A stretch of DNA of 41,918 bases from positions 1 to 41,918 of the forward strand of contig CANQPV010000003.1 in assembly GCA_947625825.1 (NCBI GenBank), given 5' to 3'. A program made the translations under genes and the position numbers. Shown piece by piece: positions 22,071 through 31,588 of the stretch (positions are counted from its first letter, which is position 1; each line of letters opens with the position of its first letter). The DNA is from an uncultured Clostridia bacterium. Lineage in GTDB: Bacteria > Bacillota > Clostridia > TANB77 > CAG-508. Below the pieces are notes generated by a model. The model searched no databases. It was not told where the DNA came from and saw nothing but the letters and a program-made list of their open reading frames with translations.

Positions 22071-22571
22071 TTACCAATATTTTAATACATATTCTATAGT
22101 TTTATTAAATCTTTGGTATATATTTTTATCTAAATTTTCTTGAGACGTACCTTCTGCAATTTTCTTTCCAATACTTAAGTGTACATTAATTAACTTTTTT
22201 GTTATACCAGCTTCTGGTTCATCATCATTTACTGCTTTGTATTCACTTTCTTCAAATTGTACTGATTGTATTTGACTTGCTATTTTAGTTTCATTTCTAT
22301 ATATATCTGTACCTCTTAGTTCATAAACAACAGAGCCATTTCCAAATGTTATTCTCGTAGGTTCAACTGTTGCTTCGTTATAGCTTTTTACATCATTTAT
22401 AAAAAACATATTGAATTTATTAAATTCAACTGCATATATATCTTGATTTTTTATTATATCTACATTAGAAAAAAAATTTGTACTCATGTAAGCAAAAATA
22501 GAAATAATAATTGTAGCTAATATAATGTAAACAATTAATGCAATTAAAGTAATACCATTTTGATTTTTCAT
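22071..22571 (-). CDS. Minor pilin / pseudopilin-like protein
   Basis: MKNQNGITLIALIVYIILATIIISIF prepilin-like N-terminus. Confidence 0.7.
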   Translation of the reverse strand: MKNQNGITLIALIVYIILATIIISIFAYMSTNFFSNVDIIKNQDIYAVEFNKFNMFFINDVKSYNEATVEPTRITFGNGSVVYELRGTDIYRNETKIASQIQSVQFEESEYKAVNDDEPEAGITKKLINVHLSIGKKIAEGTSQENLDKNIYQRFNKTIEYVLKYW

Positions 22572-22990
22572 TATGCTTCTTTAAACTCCTTTACTTTTAA
22601 TACTTTAACTAAAATTCCTCTATCTTTATTATTAAATTTATATTCTAACTTAACTTTCACTGTTTTTACAAGATCATTTGTGATTTCATCTGGTTCTATT
22701 TCAATATTAACATTAAAACTATTTGGAATTTTAAAATCTGCCCTCATTGTTGAAATTACACTATCTATAGTACTTTCCTGAACTTCATTATAACTTAATT
22801 TATCTATACGCTCCATAATTTGAACCACAAAAAGCATAGCAACAGAATCTACTTTTGTTCCTGCTTGTATTTCATATATTGATATAAAACATGTTGAAAC
22901 TGTACCAGCACATATAAGAATAATCGCTATAGCAACTGCTGCATCTTCAAGTGTAAATGCTTTATTTGATTTTAATTTTTCATAATTCAT
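22571..22990 (-). CDS. Minor pilin-like protein
   Basis: NKAFTLEDAAVAIAIILICAGTVSTCF prepilin-like N-terminus; overlaps the next gene. Confidence 0.7.
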   Translation of the reverse strand: MNYEKLKSNKAFTLEDAAVAIAIILICAGTVSTCFISIYEIQAGTKVDSVAMLFVVQIMERIDKLSYNEVQESTIDSVISTMRADFKIPNSFNVNIEIEPDEITNDLVKTVKVKLEYKFNNKDRGILVKVLKVKEFKEA

Positions 22991-23014
22991 ATTGTAATTC
23001 CTTTCATAAGTTTT

Positions 23015-23821
23015 TTAGAAAAATATATAATAATTAACTATAATTAAACATATAATATTTGTAATACATAAGTAAAAACCAATTGGAATAGGCTTTTCTT
23101 CTTTAGTATTTACCTTTTTTTGTATTATATTAATTATTTTTTTAATAATTAAACTTATTGCAATTACTAATAATGTAAAATCTATTGTTAATATAGTAGT
23201 TGCTTCATATGTAAACATTAAAAACATTATACAAAGTAGTAATATATCTAATGGATAACTGCTTTTCATTTTTTTTCTTAAGTAGAAGGTATTTAGTAAA
23301 ACAAGAAGAAGTACAATTATTAAATATATAACATATCTATATGCATTAGCATCTTTTTCTACTATATATAGATAAATTATATATATAGTTTGCATTATGT
23401 AGCCAAATAATAATACACCTTTTTCTATTTTATAGTTTTCTTTGTCTATTCCAGCTATTATAAATAGTGTAGCAATATAAATTAAGCCAAATATAAAATA
23501 TATAATAGTGCTTACATTAGAACTATATATACTTAATTTTATAGACATAGCAAATAAAACAAAAACTATACCAGATAATACTTCTAAAATTAAGTATCTT
23601 GGTCTTATTTTTTGTTTGCAGTATCTGCATTTTCCTCTTAAAAATATATAACTTAAAATTGGAATCATATCAAAAAAGCTTAATTTATGACCACAATTTG
23701 GGCAGTATGAACGCTCATGAGTAATATCTTGTTTTAGTGGTAATCTATAAACTGCTAAAGTAAAAAAACTACCAAACAATGTTCCAATTATGAAGATTAT
23801 AATATATAAGAATATATCCAT
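23015..23821 (-). CDS. pilD: Prepilin peptidase (A24) PilD
   Basis: GSFFTLAVYRLP, CPNCGHKLSFFDMIPILSYIFLRGKCRYCKQKI. Confidence 0.93.
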   Translation of the reverse strand: MDIFLYIIIFIIGTLFGSFFTLAVYRLPLKQDITHERSYCPNCGHKLSFFDMIPILSYIFLRGKCRYCKQKIRPRYLILEVLSGIVFVLFAMSIKLSIYSSNVSTIIYFIFGLIYIATLFIIAGIDKENYKIEKGVLLFGYIMQTIYIIYLYIVEKDANAYRYVIYLIIVLLLVLLNTFYLRKKMKSSYPLDILLLCIMFLMFTYEATTILTIDFTLLVIAISLIIKKIINIIQKKVNTKEEKPIPIGFYLCITNIICLIIVNYYIFF

Positions 23822-23963
23822 TTATTTGCTATTTTCCTTTTTTATTTAATACTTCATTTTTTGCTTAAATTTTACAGGTATTTATAAAAGTTTAGGCATA
23901 TACACTTTGTTGCATATGCCTTTTGCTTTTATATTATACTATTTATTAAAATTGTACTATATT

Positions 23964-24383
23964 TTATTCTCCTGCTTTTATAGTAACTTCAGGAACACCA
24001 TCTGTATAATTTACTGTATAAGTTTTGTCTTTATACGTTACTTCAAAGTTTCCACCAACTACACCATTTGTTGTCTTTACAGTTCCTTTTGTAACGGTCC
24101 ATCCACCTGTTGATGGGAATAATGATGTTAATATGTCATTATTACTCGTAAAATCTAACTCTTTTCCATTTACATAATATTCAATATCTGCTTTTCCTTG
24201 TAAGTTTCCAGCATAATCTCTTATCATTGCCATTGCTGCTTCGTCTCTAGCTTGTGTTGCAGAGTTAAATATACCTCCATCAGCTAATACGTAAGTAATA
24301 GTTACACCTGCTAATATTAATAATACAACGATAGTAACTACTAATGCAATAAGTGTAATACCATTTTCATTAGTCTTTTTCAT
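23964..24383 (-). CDS. pilA: Major type IV pilin-like protein
   Basis: ENGITLIALVVTIVVLLILAGVTITYVLADGGIFNSATQARDEA; its own strong RBS. Confidence 0.85.
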   Translation of the reverse strand: MKKTNENGITLIALVVTIVVLLILAGVTITYVLADGGIFNSATQARDEAAMAMIRDYAGNLQGKADIEYYVNGKELDFTSNNDILTSLFPSTGGWTVTKGTVKTTNGVVGGNFEVTYKDKTYTVNYTDGVPEVTIKAGE

Positions 24384-24451
24384 AGTTTTTTCTCCTTTCT
24401 CTTTAGATTTTGTTATATTTTTATATTTATTTAAATAAATATAACCTAAAA

Positions 24452-24871
24452 TTATTTTAGACCGTTATTTTCAAAGTATGTTCCAGTTGAGTTTGGGTCT
24501 TTTATCTGATTTTTAGAGCCAGAACTTCCTGAAGGGCTATTTCCATCATCTTCTATATTTTCATCTATATTAGTGCTTGCTGAAAATGGGTCAGGTTTAC
24601 CTGCTATATAGCTTTCTTCTTCTTCAAATACTGAAAGGTCTGCTCCTGTAATATCATAAGTTAAAATTTCCTCTGTATTAAAATTAGTTTCTGTAATTTG
24701 CTGATCTATTTCTTCTTTAATGTTTTGTGGAGTAGAATATGCTTGTAATTTATTTGGCACTGCTTTGTTTGCTGGAATATAGTCATAAAATATAACACCT
24801 AAAACTAAAACAATTGCCACACATAATAATAACATTATGCATATTTCTTTTAAAATTGATTTAATCTTCAT
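24452..24871 (-). CDS. Bitopic membrane protein with a PilP-like KPDPF motif
   Basis: One N-terminal TM; YIAGKPDPFSAS; sits between pilA and pilO. Confidence 0.55.
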   Translation of the reverse strand: MKIKSILKEICIMLLLCVAIVLVLGVIFYDYIPANKAVPNKLQAYSTPQNIKEEIDQQITETNFNTEEILTYDITGADLSVFEEEESYIAGKPDPFSASTNIDENIEDDGNSPSGSSGSKNQIKDPNSTGTYFENNGLK

Positions 24872-24943
24872 ATTTTTCTCCTTTAAAATTATTGTTACTC
24901 AGTTGTTTGTGTACTTTCAGCAGTTCCAGCTGTTTTTTTAAGT

Positions 24944-25564
24944 TTATTCTGCGTTTGATCCAGTATTAACAGTACCTCCACCTCGTAAGGTTTCTTCTAT
25001 TACAGTAACATTTGTTACTAAGAATGTTGCTGTTAAATTTTCTCCACTTGGTATTAGTTTAAAATTTCTAATTCTAAAACCTAGCTCTGTATCATCTTCT
25101 ATATCTGATAAGAATGTTATAATACGGCTATAAGTTCCAGAAACAGTGAAATTAATGTTGTTAGAATTTTCTGAAGAGCCAGATGAGATTTCATATTTTA
25201 AATTAACACCTTTTGAGGTAGCATGTCTACCAAGACTTGTTAATAAAAATTCTACTGTATATTCTTCTTTTTGTGTTGCTTTTTTAATTTCATCTTCTGT
25301 ACTAACACTTGCTAAGTCTAAGTATTCATCTCTAGCAGTTAATAATGTAGAAACATTTTTATCTAATGAACTTGTTTTAGCTGGATAGTTTGTGTTCATT
25401 AAAACTTCTGTCTGAGCAATTTCTTGTATAAGTTTTTCATTTTCAAATTTTATTTGCTCTAAACTTAATATTTTTATATTACCAATGGATATTCCTCTAA
25501 TTATTGCGAAATATGCCATGATAATTAATAATATAATTAAAATACTTATTAAAATTTTTTTCAT
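24944..25564 (-). CDS. pilO: PilO-like type IV pilus biogenesis protein
   Basis: N-terminal TM plus coiled coil, SGTYSRIITFLSDIEDDTELGFRIRNFKLIPSGENLTATFLV. Confidence 0.8.
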   Translation of the reverse strand: MKKILISILIILLIIMAYFAIIRGISIGNIKILSLEQIKFENEKLIQEIAQTEVLMNTNYPAKTSSLDKNVSTLLTARDEYLDLASVSTEDEIKKATQKEEYTVEFLLTSLGRHATSKGVNLKYEISSGSSENSNNINFTVSGTYSRIITFLSDIEDDTELGFRIRNFKLIPSGENLTATFLVTNVTVIEETLRGGGTVNTGSNAE

Positions 25565-27207
25565 GGCAAAACTCCTTCTACTGTAAACTTAACTAAATCT
25601 CCATCTTTAGTTCCTGCTGTTGAGACAACATCGTTTAAAATTCCTTGTGTTTTTAAAATAACTTTAAAATAACCTAATTGCTCGTATTTTTCTGATTGTG
25701 CATTTATAATAATATGATTTTCAGATGTGTTTTCTATAGATGTTAATTGCACACCTTGTGGAATTGAAAACATTATTTTAGTTAATAGGTTAGGAATTGC
25801 TTTTTTATTCTTTGTTTCTTCTTCAACTTGTGCTCTAATGTTTTTCAAATTTTCTGTTAATTCTTCATATTCACTTGTTTTATTATTTATTCTTTTAATA
25901 TCAGAATCTACTGCAGAGATTTGTGCTAAAGTATCTTGTTCAACTTCTAATACTTGTATATTTTTTATATTAATAGAATAATTTAAATACATAGAAAAAG
26001 CAGAATATATAACTGTTAAAAATAAAATTCCACAAGCTGTACGAAGCATCCATCTTTCTGTAGCATCCAAACCTCTTTTAAAGTCAAGTTTAAAGAATTT
26101 AGATAAATTAGATGATAATACTCCTTTATTTTCTTTAGTGTCATCTTCATCTTTTCCTATTGTAATATTAAACCTTTCAAGAATGTTATTTAAATCGTCT
26201 TTCCATTTTTTTTCTTTAAAGTTCATGTCTTTTAGACCATATTCTAATCCTTGTAAAGCTAAGCTAATTGCTGAGTTTACTTCTATATAGTCTTTCATGT
26301 TTATTTTTAAACTATCTTTAATAAAAAATGGTTTTAATATTTCACATTTTTCTGTTTTAAAGAATTCTTGGAAATATAAATCTATATTATTAATTACAGA
26401 CAATGTACCTGTTAAATAAATTCTATCTATTTTAACTGTACTACTTGAAAGTATTTCTTGTACACTACTTACTATTTTGTATAATGTAGGCATAATATCT
26501 TCTAGATATTCATTTGCTTCATCTTGAAGTTCTTTACCTTCCATTGTATAAATAGTGCTGTTTTTGCATATTTCATAAGCTTTTGAATAAGAATTTTCCT
26601 TTTTATTAATGCTATTTAATACATCGCTAGAGCCTTCTTCTAGCTTTTCTACTGAATATATTTTATTATCTACAATAGTAGTTAATGTAGTTTTTTCTTC
26701 CATATTAATAATTAGTATATTTTCTTTTTCTTTTAAATTTGCAATGTTGGAAATACTAACTGATATTGGAGAAATTGTAGATACATTATATTCTGTAAAA
26801 GGTTGCATTATTGTACTAATAGTATTTTTATTTGCTGAAACATGAACTACTTTTATTTTTTCTTTATCATCAAGGTCATTTACTAATGCGTATCTTGATT
26901 CTAATGCGTTTCTATTATAGCCTCTTTCTGCACAAAATGATTCAAATTCTGTTTCTATTGCTTTTTTTAGGTCATTTTTGTTTAGCAAGCTAAACATTGA
27001 AAAATACTGGTAAGTTTCTTCTGATAAGTTAATACTTATTGGAACTTTATAACTATAAGTATCTGATATAATTTGTTTTATTGCTTCACCAATTTTGTCA
27101 TAAAATTTTATTCCAAAGGAGTTTACTACTAAAATGTCGCGTTCTTTTGTGACTTTTGCATATTTTATAATATTTGGTTCTATATATATTCCTAAGCAAC
27201 TAGACAT
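25561..27207 (-). CDS. PilM-PilN fusion protein
   Basis: N-terminal actin-like PilM (LGIYIEPNIIKYAKV; ISINLSEETYQYFSMF) then TM and PilN-like C-terminus (IPNLLTKIMFSIPQGVQLTSIE); start at internal Met behind GAAGGAGAAAA. Confidence 0.85.
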   Translation of the reverse strand: MSSCLGIYIEPNIIKYAKVTKERDILVVNSFGIKFYDKIGEAIKQIISDTYSYKVPISINLSEETYQYFSMFSLLNKNDLKKAIETEFESFCAERGYNRNALESRYALVNDLDDKEKIKVVHVSANKNTISTIMQPFTEYNVSTISPISVSISNIANLKEKENILIINMEEKTTLTTIVDNKIYSVEKLEEGSSDVLNSINKKENSYSKAYEICKNSTIYTMEGKELQDEANEYLEDIMPTLYKIVSSVQEILSSSTVKIDRIYLTGTLSVINNIDLYFQEFFKTEKCEILKPFFIKDSLKINMKDYIEVNSAISLALQGLEYGLKDMNFKEKKWKDDLNNILERFNITIGKDEDDTKENKGVLSSNLSKFFKLDFKRGLDATERWMLRTACGILFLTVIYSAFSMYLNYSINIKNIQVLEVEQDTLAQISAVDSDIKRINNKTSEYEELTENLKNIRAQVEEETKNKKAIPNLLTKIMFSIPQGVQLTSIENTSENHIIINAQSEKYEQLGYFKVILKTQGILNDVVSTAGTKDGDLVKFTVEGVLP

Positions 27208-27426
27208 TATTTTTTCTCCTTCGTTTAAAATTTTCAAAACTAGTATTATATTTGACAAATTTAGTGAAAACATACTTGAATTTTTTGTTTTATTTGACAA
27301 TTTTTGATTATTTTTTGTTTTTTCTTTATATATTTTATATGTTTTAAAATAAATGTCAATATGTATATTTATTATTTAATATAATTGTAAAATTTCTGTA
27401 ACATATTTGTAATATTTAAGTTGCTA

Positions 27427-28230
27427 TTATTTTATGAAAAGAAGTGCAAGTATTATTATACCAAATATTACACGGTATATTGCAAACCATTTGAAATCGC
27501 CTTTTTTTAAATAATTTAATAAAAATTTAATAACAAAAATTCCTACTATAAAGCTTGCAAATACTCCAATAAAAAATGGAATACTAAATACAAAGTCTTT
27601 TGCTTTAAAAACTGTAGCAGCTAATACTATTGGAGCAGATAACATAAATGAATATTTAGCAGCCGATTCTCTTTTTACTCCCATAATTCTTGCTGTTGTC
27701 ATTGTAACTCCTGAACGTGAAACGCCAGGAATAAAGGCAAGTGCTTGTGATAGGCCTATTAAAAATGTTTGTTTTAAGCTCATATTTTCATAGTCTGTTA
27801 CAGATTTGCATTTTTTATCTGCTATGTAAAGTATAATTCCCATTACAATTAAAGCAATGGCTATTATTAAAGGTGTAGTTAAAGCATTTTCTAAATATTT
27901 ATCTAATATAAAGCCAATAATTCCTCCTGGAATTGTTGCTAAAACAATGTACCAAAACATTCTTCCTTCTGTTGTATTTTCTTTTTTTATTACTTGGTTA
28001 AAGCCACCCTTTATTAGTTGTAACCAATCTTTGAAAAAATATAATCCTATTGCTAAAAGTGTGCCAAAATGAAGTGCTACATCAAACCCTTCAAAAGCTA
28101 AATTAAAATCTGGGTTATTTATCCAGCCAAACATCCATGGAATTATTGCTAAGTGTGCAGAACTAGATATAGGTAATAATTCTGTTAAGCCCTGAATAAT
28201 TCCTAAAATTAATGATTGATATATTTGCAT
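27427..28230 (-). CDS. uppP: Undecaprenyl-diphosphatase UppP/BacA
   Basis: LGIIQGLTELLPISSSAHL, FIPGVSRSGVTMTTAR. Confidence 0.95.
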   Translation of the reverse strand: MQIYQSLILGIIQGLTELLPISSSAHLAIIPWMFGWINNPDFNLAFEGFDVALHFGTLLAIGLYFFKDWLQLIKGGFNQVIKKENTTEGRMFWYIVLATIPGGIIGFILDKYLENALTTPLIIAIALIVMGIILYIADKKCKSVTDYENMSLKQTFLIGLSQALAFIPGVSRSGVTMTTARIMGVKRESAAKYSFMLSAPIVLAATVFKAKDFVFSIPFFIGVFASFIVGIFVIKFLLNYLKKGDFKWFAIYRVIFGIIILALLFIK

Positions 28231-28244
28231 TCTATTTCCTCCTT

Positions 28245-29453
28245 TTAAATTTGTTTTTCTTCTTTATCTATTTGTTTTTCTTTAGCCTTTCTAATTACTT
28301 GTAAATCTTCATTACTTAAATTTTCTACTAGCATGCACATTTTGCTTAAGTGTTTATTTACATTTGTTTCTTTTTTAGTTAAAGTTTTCTTTATTTCTTG
28401 TTTTTCTTCTTCTACAACTTCTTGTGGAGGTGGAACTTCCTCCTTTATTGGTGTAAAAAGAGGGTCTTTTTGCATTTGTTTATATGCTTTTGAATCTAGC
28501 TGTACAGCTACATTCATATAATTTTTTGCTTTATCTTCATCACCTTTTAGCAAAGCAATTTGTGAAAGATAGTAATATGAACCTGCTTCTAAGTCATTTT
28601 GTTTTAAAGATTGTCTAAAATAATTTTCAGCTTCATCTAAATCTCCATATATTAATGCAATTTGACCTAAATTTAGCTTTGCATTGTATGCAAGTGAATT
28701 AACTTCTGCTGCTTTTTCATAAAATTCTTTTGCTCTTCCAAAATCATTCATCATGGTATATATCATTCCTAAGTTATAATATATATCAAAACTGCCAGGA
28801 TGGTAGCGAAGTGATGCCATATATATAGATGCCGCTTCTTTATATCTTTCTTGTTCAAAATAAATTTCACCTAATAAATTAGTAATTTTTTCATTTTCGG
28901 GAGCATTTTTTATAATGTCTTTAAGTATAGTAATTGCTTCTTCATTTTGCTTATTTTTATTTAATACTACAGATAGATTGTAGTAATCTTCAATGTTTTT
29001 TTTGCCAAGTTCAGTTACCCTAATATATTCATTAACTGCTAAGTCGTAATTTTCTTCTTTTGTATAAATTTGCGCTAATAGCTTATGTGCTATATAACTA
29101 TTTTGATTTCTGTTTAAAAAATTAGTTAAAATTGTTTTTGCTTCTTCTGTTTTTCCGGCTTTTTCTAATATTGGAACCGTTAAGGTAATAAGTAACTCAG
29201 ATAATTCTATTTTTTTAATTTTTTCTATTGCAAATAATGCTATTGGTAAAATAATAGATAATAAATACATTAAAAGTTTTAAACTCCAATGAAATGGAGT
29301 TTTTAAAAATAATTCTATAAAGTTAATTGCAATTCCTATAAATTCTACCGCTAAAACATAAATATATGTTGTATCATTTTTTTTAATTAATTTTAAAAAT
29401 GTAATTGTAAATAAGGCAATTGCTATTGTTGTAAAAAATATTTTTTCTATCAT
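28245..29453 (-). CDS. Membrane-anchored TPR protein
   Basis: N-terminal TMs and several TPR units (GSFDIYYNLGMIYTMMNDFGRAKEFYEKAAEVN). Confidence 0.8.
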   Translation of the reverse strand: MIEKIFFTTIAIALFTITFLKLIKKNDTTYIYVLAVEFIGIAINFIELFLKTPFHWSLKLLMYLLSIILPIALFAIEKIKKIELSELLITLTVPILEKAGKTEEAKTILTNFLNRNQNSYIAHKLLAQIYTKEENYDLAVNEYIRVTELGKKNIEDYYNLSVVLNKNKQNEEAITILKDIIKNAPENEKITNLLGEIYFEQERYKEAASIYMASLRYHPGSFDIYYNLGMIYTMMNDFGRAKEFYEKAAEVNSLAYNAKLNLGQIALIYGDLDEAENYFRQSLKQNDLEAGSYYYLSQIALLKGDEDKAKNYMNVAVQLDSKAYKQMQKDPLFTPIKEEVPPPQEVVEEEKQEIKKTLTKKETNVNKHLSKMCMLVENLSNEDLQVIRKAKEKQIDKEEKQI

Positions 29454-29530
29454 AGTTCTCCTCTTTATTTAATTTTTGCTTATATTATTTTGTAGATTTT
29501 GTTGTGCTTTTCCTAAATTTTTATTTGATT

Positions 29531-30061
29531 TTACTTTTTAAATTTTTCTTGGTAATTTATTATAGATTTTTCAATTATTTCTTCTGCTTCTTTTCTGCCA
29601 AGCATTTTGTCTACTGATGTAGTTTTATTTTCTAATTGTTTATATACTTCAAAAAAGTGCATAATTTCAGAAGAAATTTGTGTTGGTATTTCTGAAATAT
29701 CTTGATAAGTGTTTAAAAATGGGTCTTGTTTGCAAATAGCAATAATTTTTTCATCATACTCTTTTTCGTCTGTCATGGTTAAAACGCCTATTGGATAGCA
29801 ATCTACCAAAGTTAATGGCATAATTTCTTCTTGGCATAATACAAGCACATCTAACGGGTCATTATCATTTGCATATGTTCTTGGAATAAAGCCATAATTA
29901 GCAGGATAATGTGTTGAAGTGTATAATACTCTATCTAACCTAAGCATTCCTGTTTGTTTATCTAGTTCATATTTATTTCTACCATTTTTGCTTATTTCTA
30001 TTACAGAAACAAAGTTATCTTTCTTTATTCTACTTTCTGAAATATCATGCCAAATGTTCAT
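29531..30061 (-). CDS. ppa: Inorganic pyrophosphatase (family I)
   Basis: YPANYGFIPRTYANDNDPLDVLVL. Confidence 0.95.
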   Translation of the reverse strand: MNIWHDISESRIKKDNFVSVIEISKNGRNKYELDKQTGMLRLDRVLYTSTHYPANYGFIPRTYANDNDPLDVLVLCQEEIMPLTLVDCYPIGVLTMTDEKEYDEKIIAICKQDPFLNTYQDISEIPTQISSEIMHFFEVYKQLENKTTSVDKMLGRKEAEEIIEKSIINYQEKFKK

Positions 30062-30137
30062 TTTTTAATTCCCCTATTCTTATGTTTTTAAAGCATCTTT
30101 TTATTATATTTAAAGTGCTTTTTCTTTCTATTATATT

Positions 30138-30353
30138 TTAAAGCATTTTTTCTTTTTTGTAGTTTTTGTATATATCTTTGCATAAATCTGAAAATTTTAT
30201 TCCAGATAAATATCCTAATGACTGACTTGTTAAAAGATTTTTTGCAGATGCAACTTTATTCCAAACTTTTTCTGTTGGAATTAATTTATTTTCCTTAATA
30301 TATTGTGTTAATGCTTCTATACTTTCTTGATAATATTGTTCATAATTTGCCAT
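30138..30353 (-). CDS. Small conserved-looking hypothetical protein
   Basis: 71-aa ORF, intergenic. Confidence 0.5.
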   Translation of the reverse strand: MANYEQYYQESIEALTQYIKENKLIPTEKVWNKVASAKNLLTSQSLGYLSGIKFSDLCKDIYKNYKKEKML

Positions 30354-30636
30354 ATTAATAACCTCATATTTTGTTTTTTTATTTATTCTATCATTATATG
30401 TTTAATTAAGTCAATTATTTTAGATTTATTATTTATATTGTTTATTTTTAAATTAATTTATAAATTTCTTATATTATCAATATTTATTTTATTCAATTAG
30501 TTTTTTTCTATAACTGTAATGATTTTTTATTTTCTTATATTTTTTTGTTTTAATACTTGACATTTTATATATAATTGTAGTACAATAAATTTTGTCAGTT
30601 CAAGGTTTTGCATTTTATTTGCAAAATTATATTTAT

Positions 30637-30724
30637 GCAGATGTGGCGGAACTGGCAGACGCACAGGACTTAAAATCCTGCGGTTGAATAAACCGTGCCG
30701 GTTCGATTCCGGCCATCTGCACCA
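30637..30724 (+). tRNA. tRNA-Leu(UAA), CCA encoded
   Basis: GCAGATG..CATCTGC acceptor, anticodon arm CAGGA-CTTAAAA-TCCTG, GGTTCGATTCC T-loop, long variable arm, ACCA end. Confidence 0.97.
30714..30724 (+). repeat. att-like repeat copy 1 (tRNA 3' end)
   Basis: CATCTGCACCA; ATCTGCACCAGAC extends to 30727 and matches copy 3. Confidence 0.75.
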
Positions 30725-30725
30725 G

Positions 30726-30753
30726 ACGGCGATTTTTAAAAATCGCCGTTTTT
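30726..30753 (+). terminator. Terminator after tRNA-Leu
   Basis: ACGGCGATTTTT/AAAAATCGCCGT then T-run. Confidence 0.85.
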
Positions 30754-30906
30754 CTATGCGCCTGTAAGGTTTGCTTAATTTTTGGTGCAAATTTAACATT
30801 GTTTTTTTGTAATTATTGTTGTTCTAAGTAAAAATCGCTCAAACGCAGTCACGACTTCACTTTCAGTCACTTTTAGTCACTCTTAAACTTTGTTAACCTT
30901 CGATTG

Positions 30907-31173
30907 TCATGCACTTGATTTGCACTTGATTTTTTTGCTTTGTATAATTACAGTACCAAGCATTTGCTGGCTTTTTTCGAAATCTACAACTGACCTTGTA
31001 CCTGCTTCAATATGATAAATTGATTTTGATGGAATATCAACTCCAAGCATAATAAGTTTATTTGATAGTTCTTGCTTAGATAATTTCTCCATTTGCCTAT
31101 ATTTTCGTAAATTTAAACCAATAATATTTCTTTTCTGCTCTAAAGCACTATTATAGTTTCTAGCATGTGCCAT
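30907..31173 (-). CDS. XRE-like helix-turn-helix regulator
   Basis: IGLNLRKYRQMEKLSKQELSNKLIMLGVDIPSKSIYHIEAGTRSV; AGGAGGAATTTTTATG start region. Confidence 0.8.
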   Translation of the reverse strand: MAHARNYNSALEQKRNIIGLNLRKYRQMEKLSKQELSNKLIMLGVDIPSKSIYHIEAGTRSVVDFEKSQQMLGTVIIQSKKIKCKSSA

Positions 31174-31231
31174 AAAAATTCCTCCTAAAAACCTTATTTT
31201 ACTATTGATTTTAACATTTATTTATGGTACT

Positions 31232-31253
31232 ATTGGTATACGGACGTACCAAT
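31232..31253. promoter_or_regulatory. Candidate operator of the XRE regulator
   Basis: ATTGGTA-8nt-TACCAAT inverted repeat about 60-80 bp upstream of the regulator start. Confidence 0.5.
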
Positions 31254-31399
31254 AATTAATTTTTTACACATAAGAGTTAAAATTAAAGGGTTTCGAAATA
31301 ATCCATTGTGAAAAAAAGGAAAAATTTGGCTAGTAGGAGAATAATTAAATAAAAGGCTTCTTGGAATAGCTATAAAAGATAGTTTCTTCTTTTAAATTA

Positions 31400-31428
31400 T
31401 TGACATTTGCTTATAAATGTTGTATTAT
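31400..31428 (+). promoter_or_regulatory. Strong sigmaA promoter driving a putative ncRNA
   Basis: TTGACA (31400-31405) - 17 nt - TATTAT (31423-31428). Confidence 0.75.
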
Positions 31429-31435
31429 AAGAATA

Positions 31436-31588
31436 ACAAAAAAAATGTAGCATATAATAATTATAGGTTATTCAAGGGTAGAAAGTGGCAGCTACCGTGC
31501 CAGTGATGGTCTGAAAAAAGATGTAGGGTACGCCGTCCTACTGAATAATCAATAAAAAGGGATACTTCACATAGTATCTCTTTTTACT
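31436..31588 (+). ncRNA. Putative stand-alone structured ncRNA
   Basis: Near-consensus promoter, no convincing ORF, 9-bp closing stem (31466-31474/31542-31550), inner helices, 13-bp terminator at 31554-31585. Confidence 0.65.
31554..31585. terminator. Bidirectional terminator shared by ncRNA and nuclease-like ORF
   Basis: AAAAAGGGATACT-TCACAT-AGTATCTCTTTTT, 13-bp stem. Confidence 0.85.

Noticed and set aside
24384-24451. c-di-GMP riboswitch upstream of pilA
   Set aside because: Gap is only about 70 nt and lacks GEMM-type conserved elements.
30527-30799. Minus-strand 90-aa ORF overlapping tRNA-Leu
   Set aside because: Antisense through the tRNA (WCRWPESNRHGLFNRRILSPVRLPVPPHLH is the familiar tRNA-antisense artefact).
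31477-31502. Classic H-type pseudoknot identical to type III ToxI
   Set aside because: Helices GGTAG/CTACC and TGGCA/TGCCA interleave, but the crossing loop would be 1 nt over a 5-bp stem; kept only as alternative/strained pairing, and the RNA is not a tandem repeat as in ToxI.
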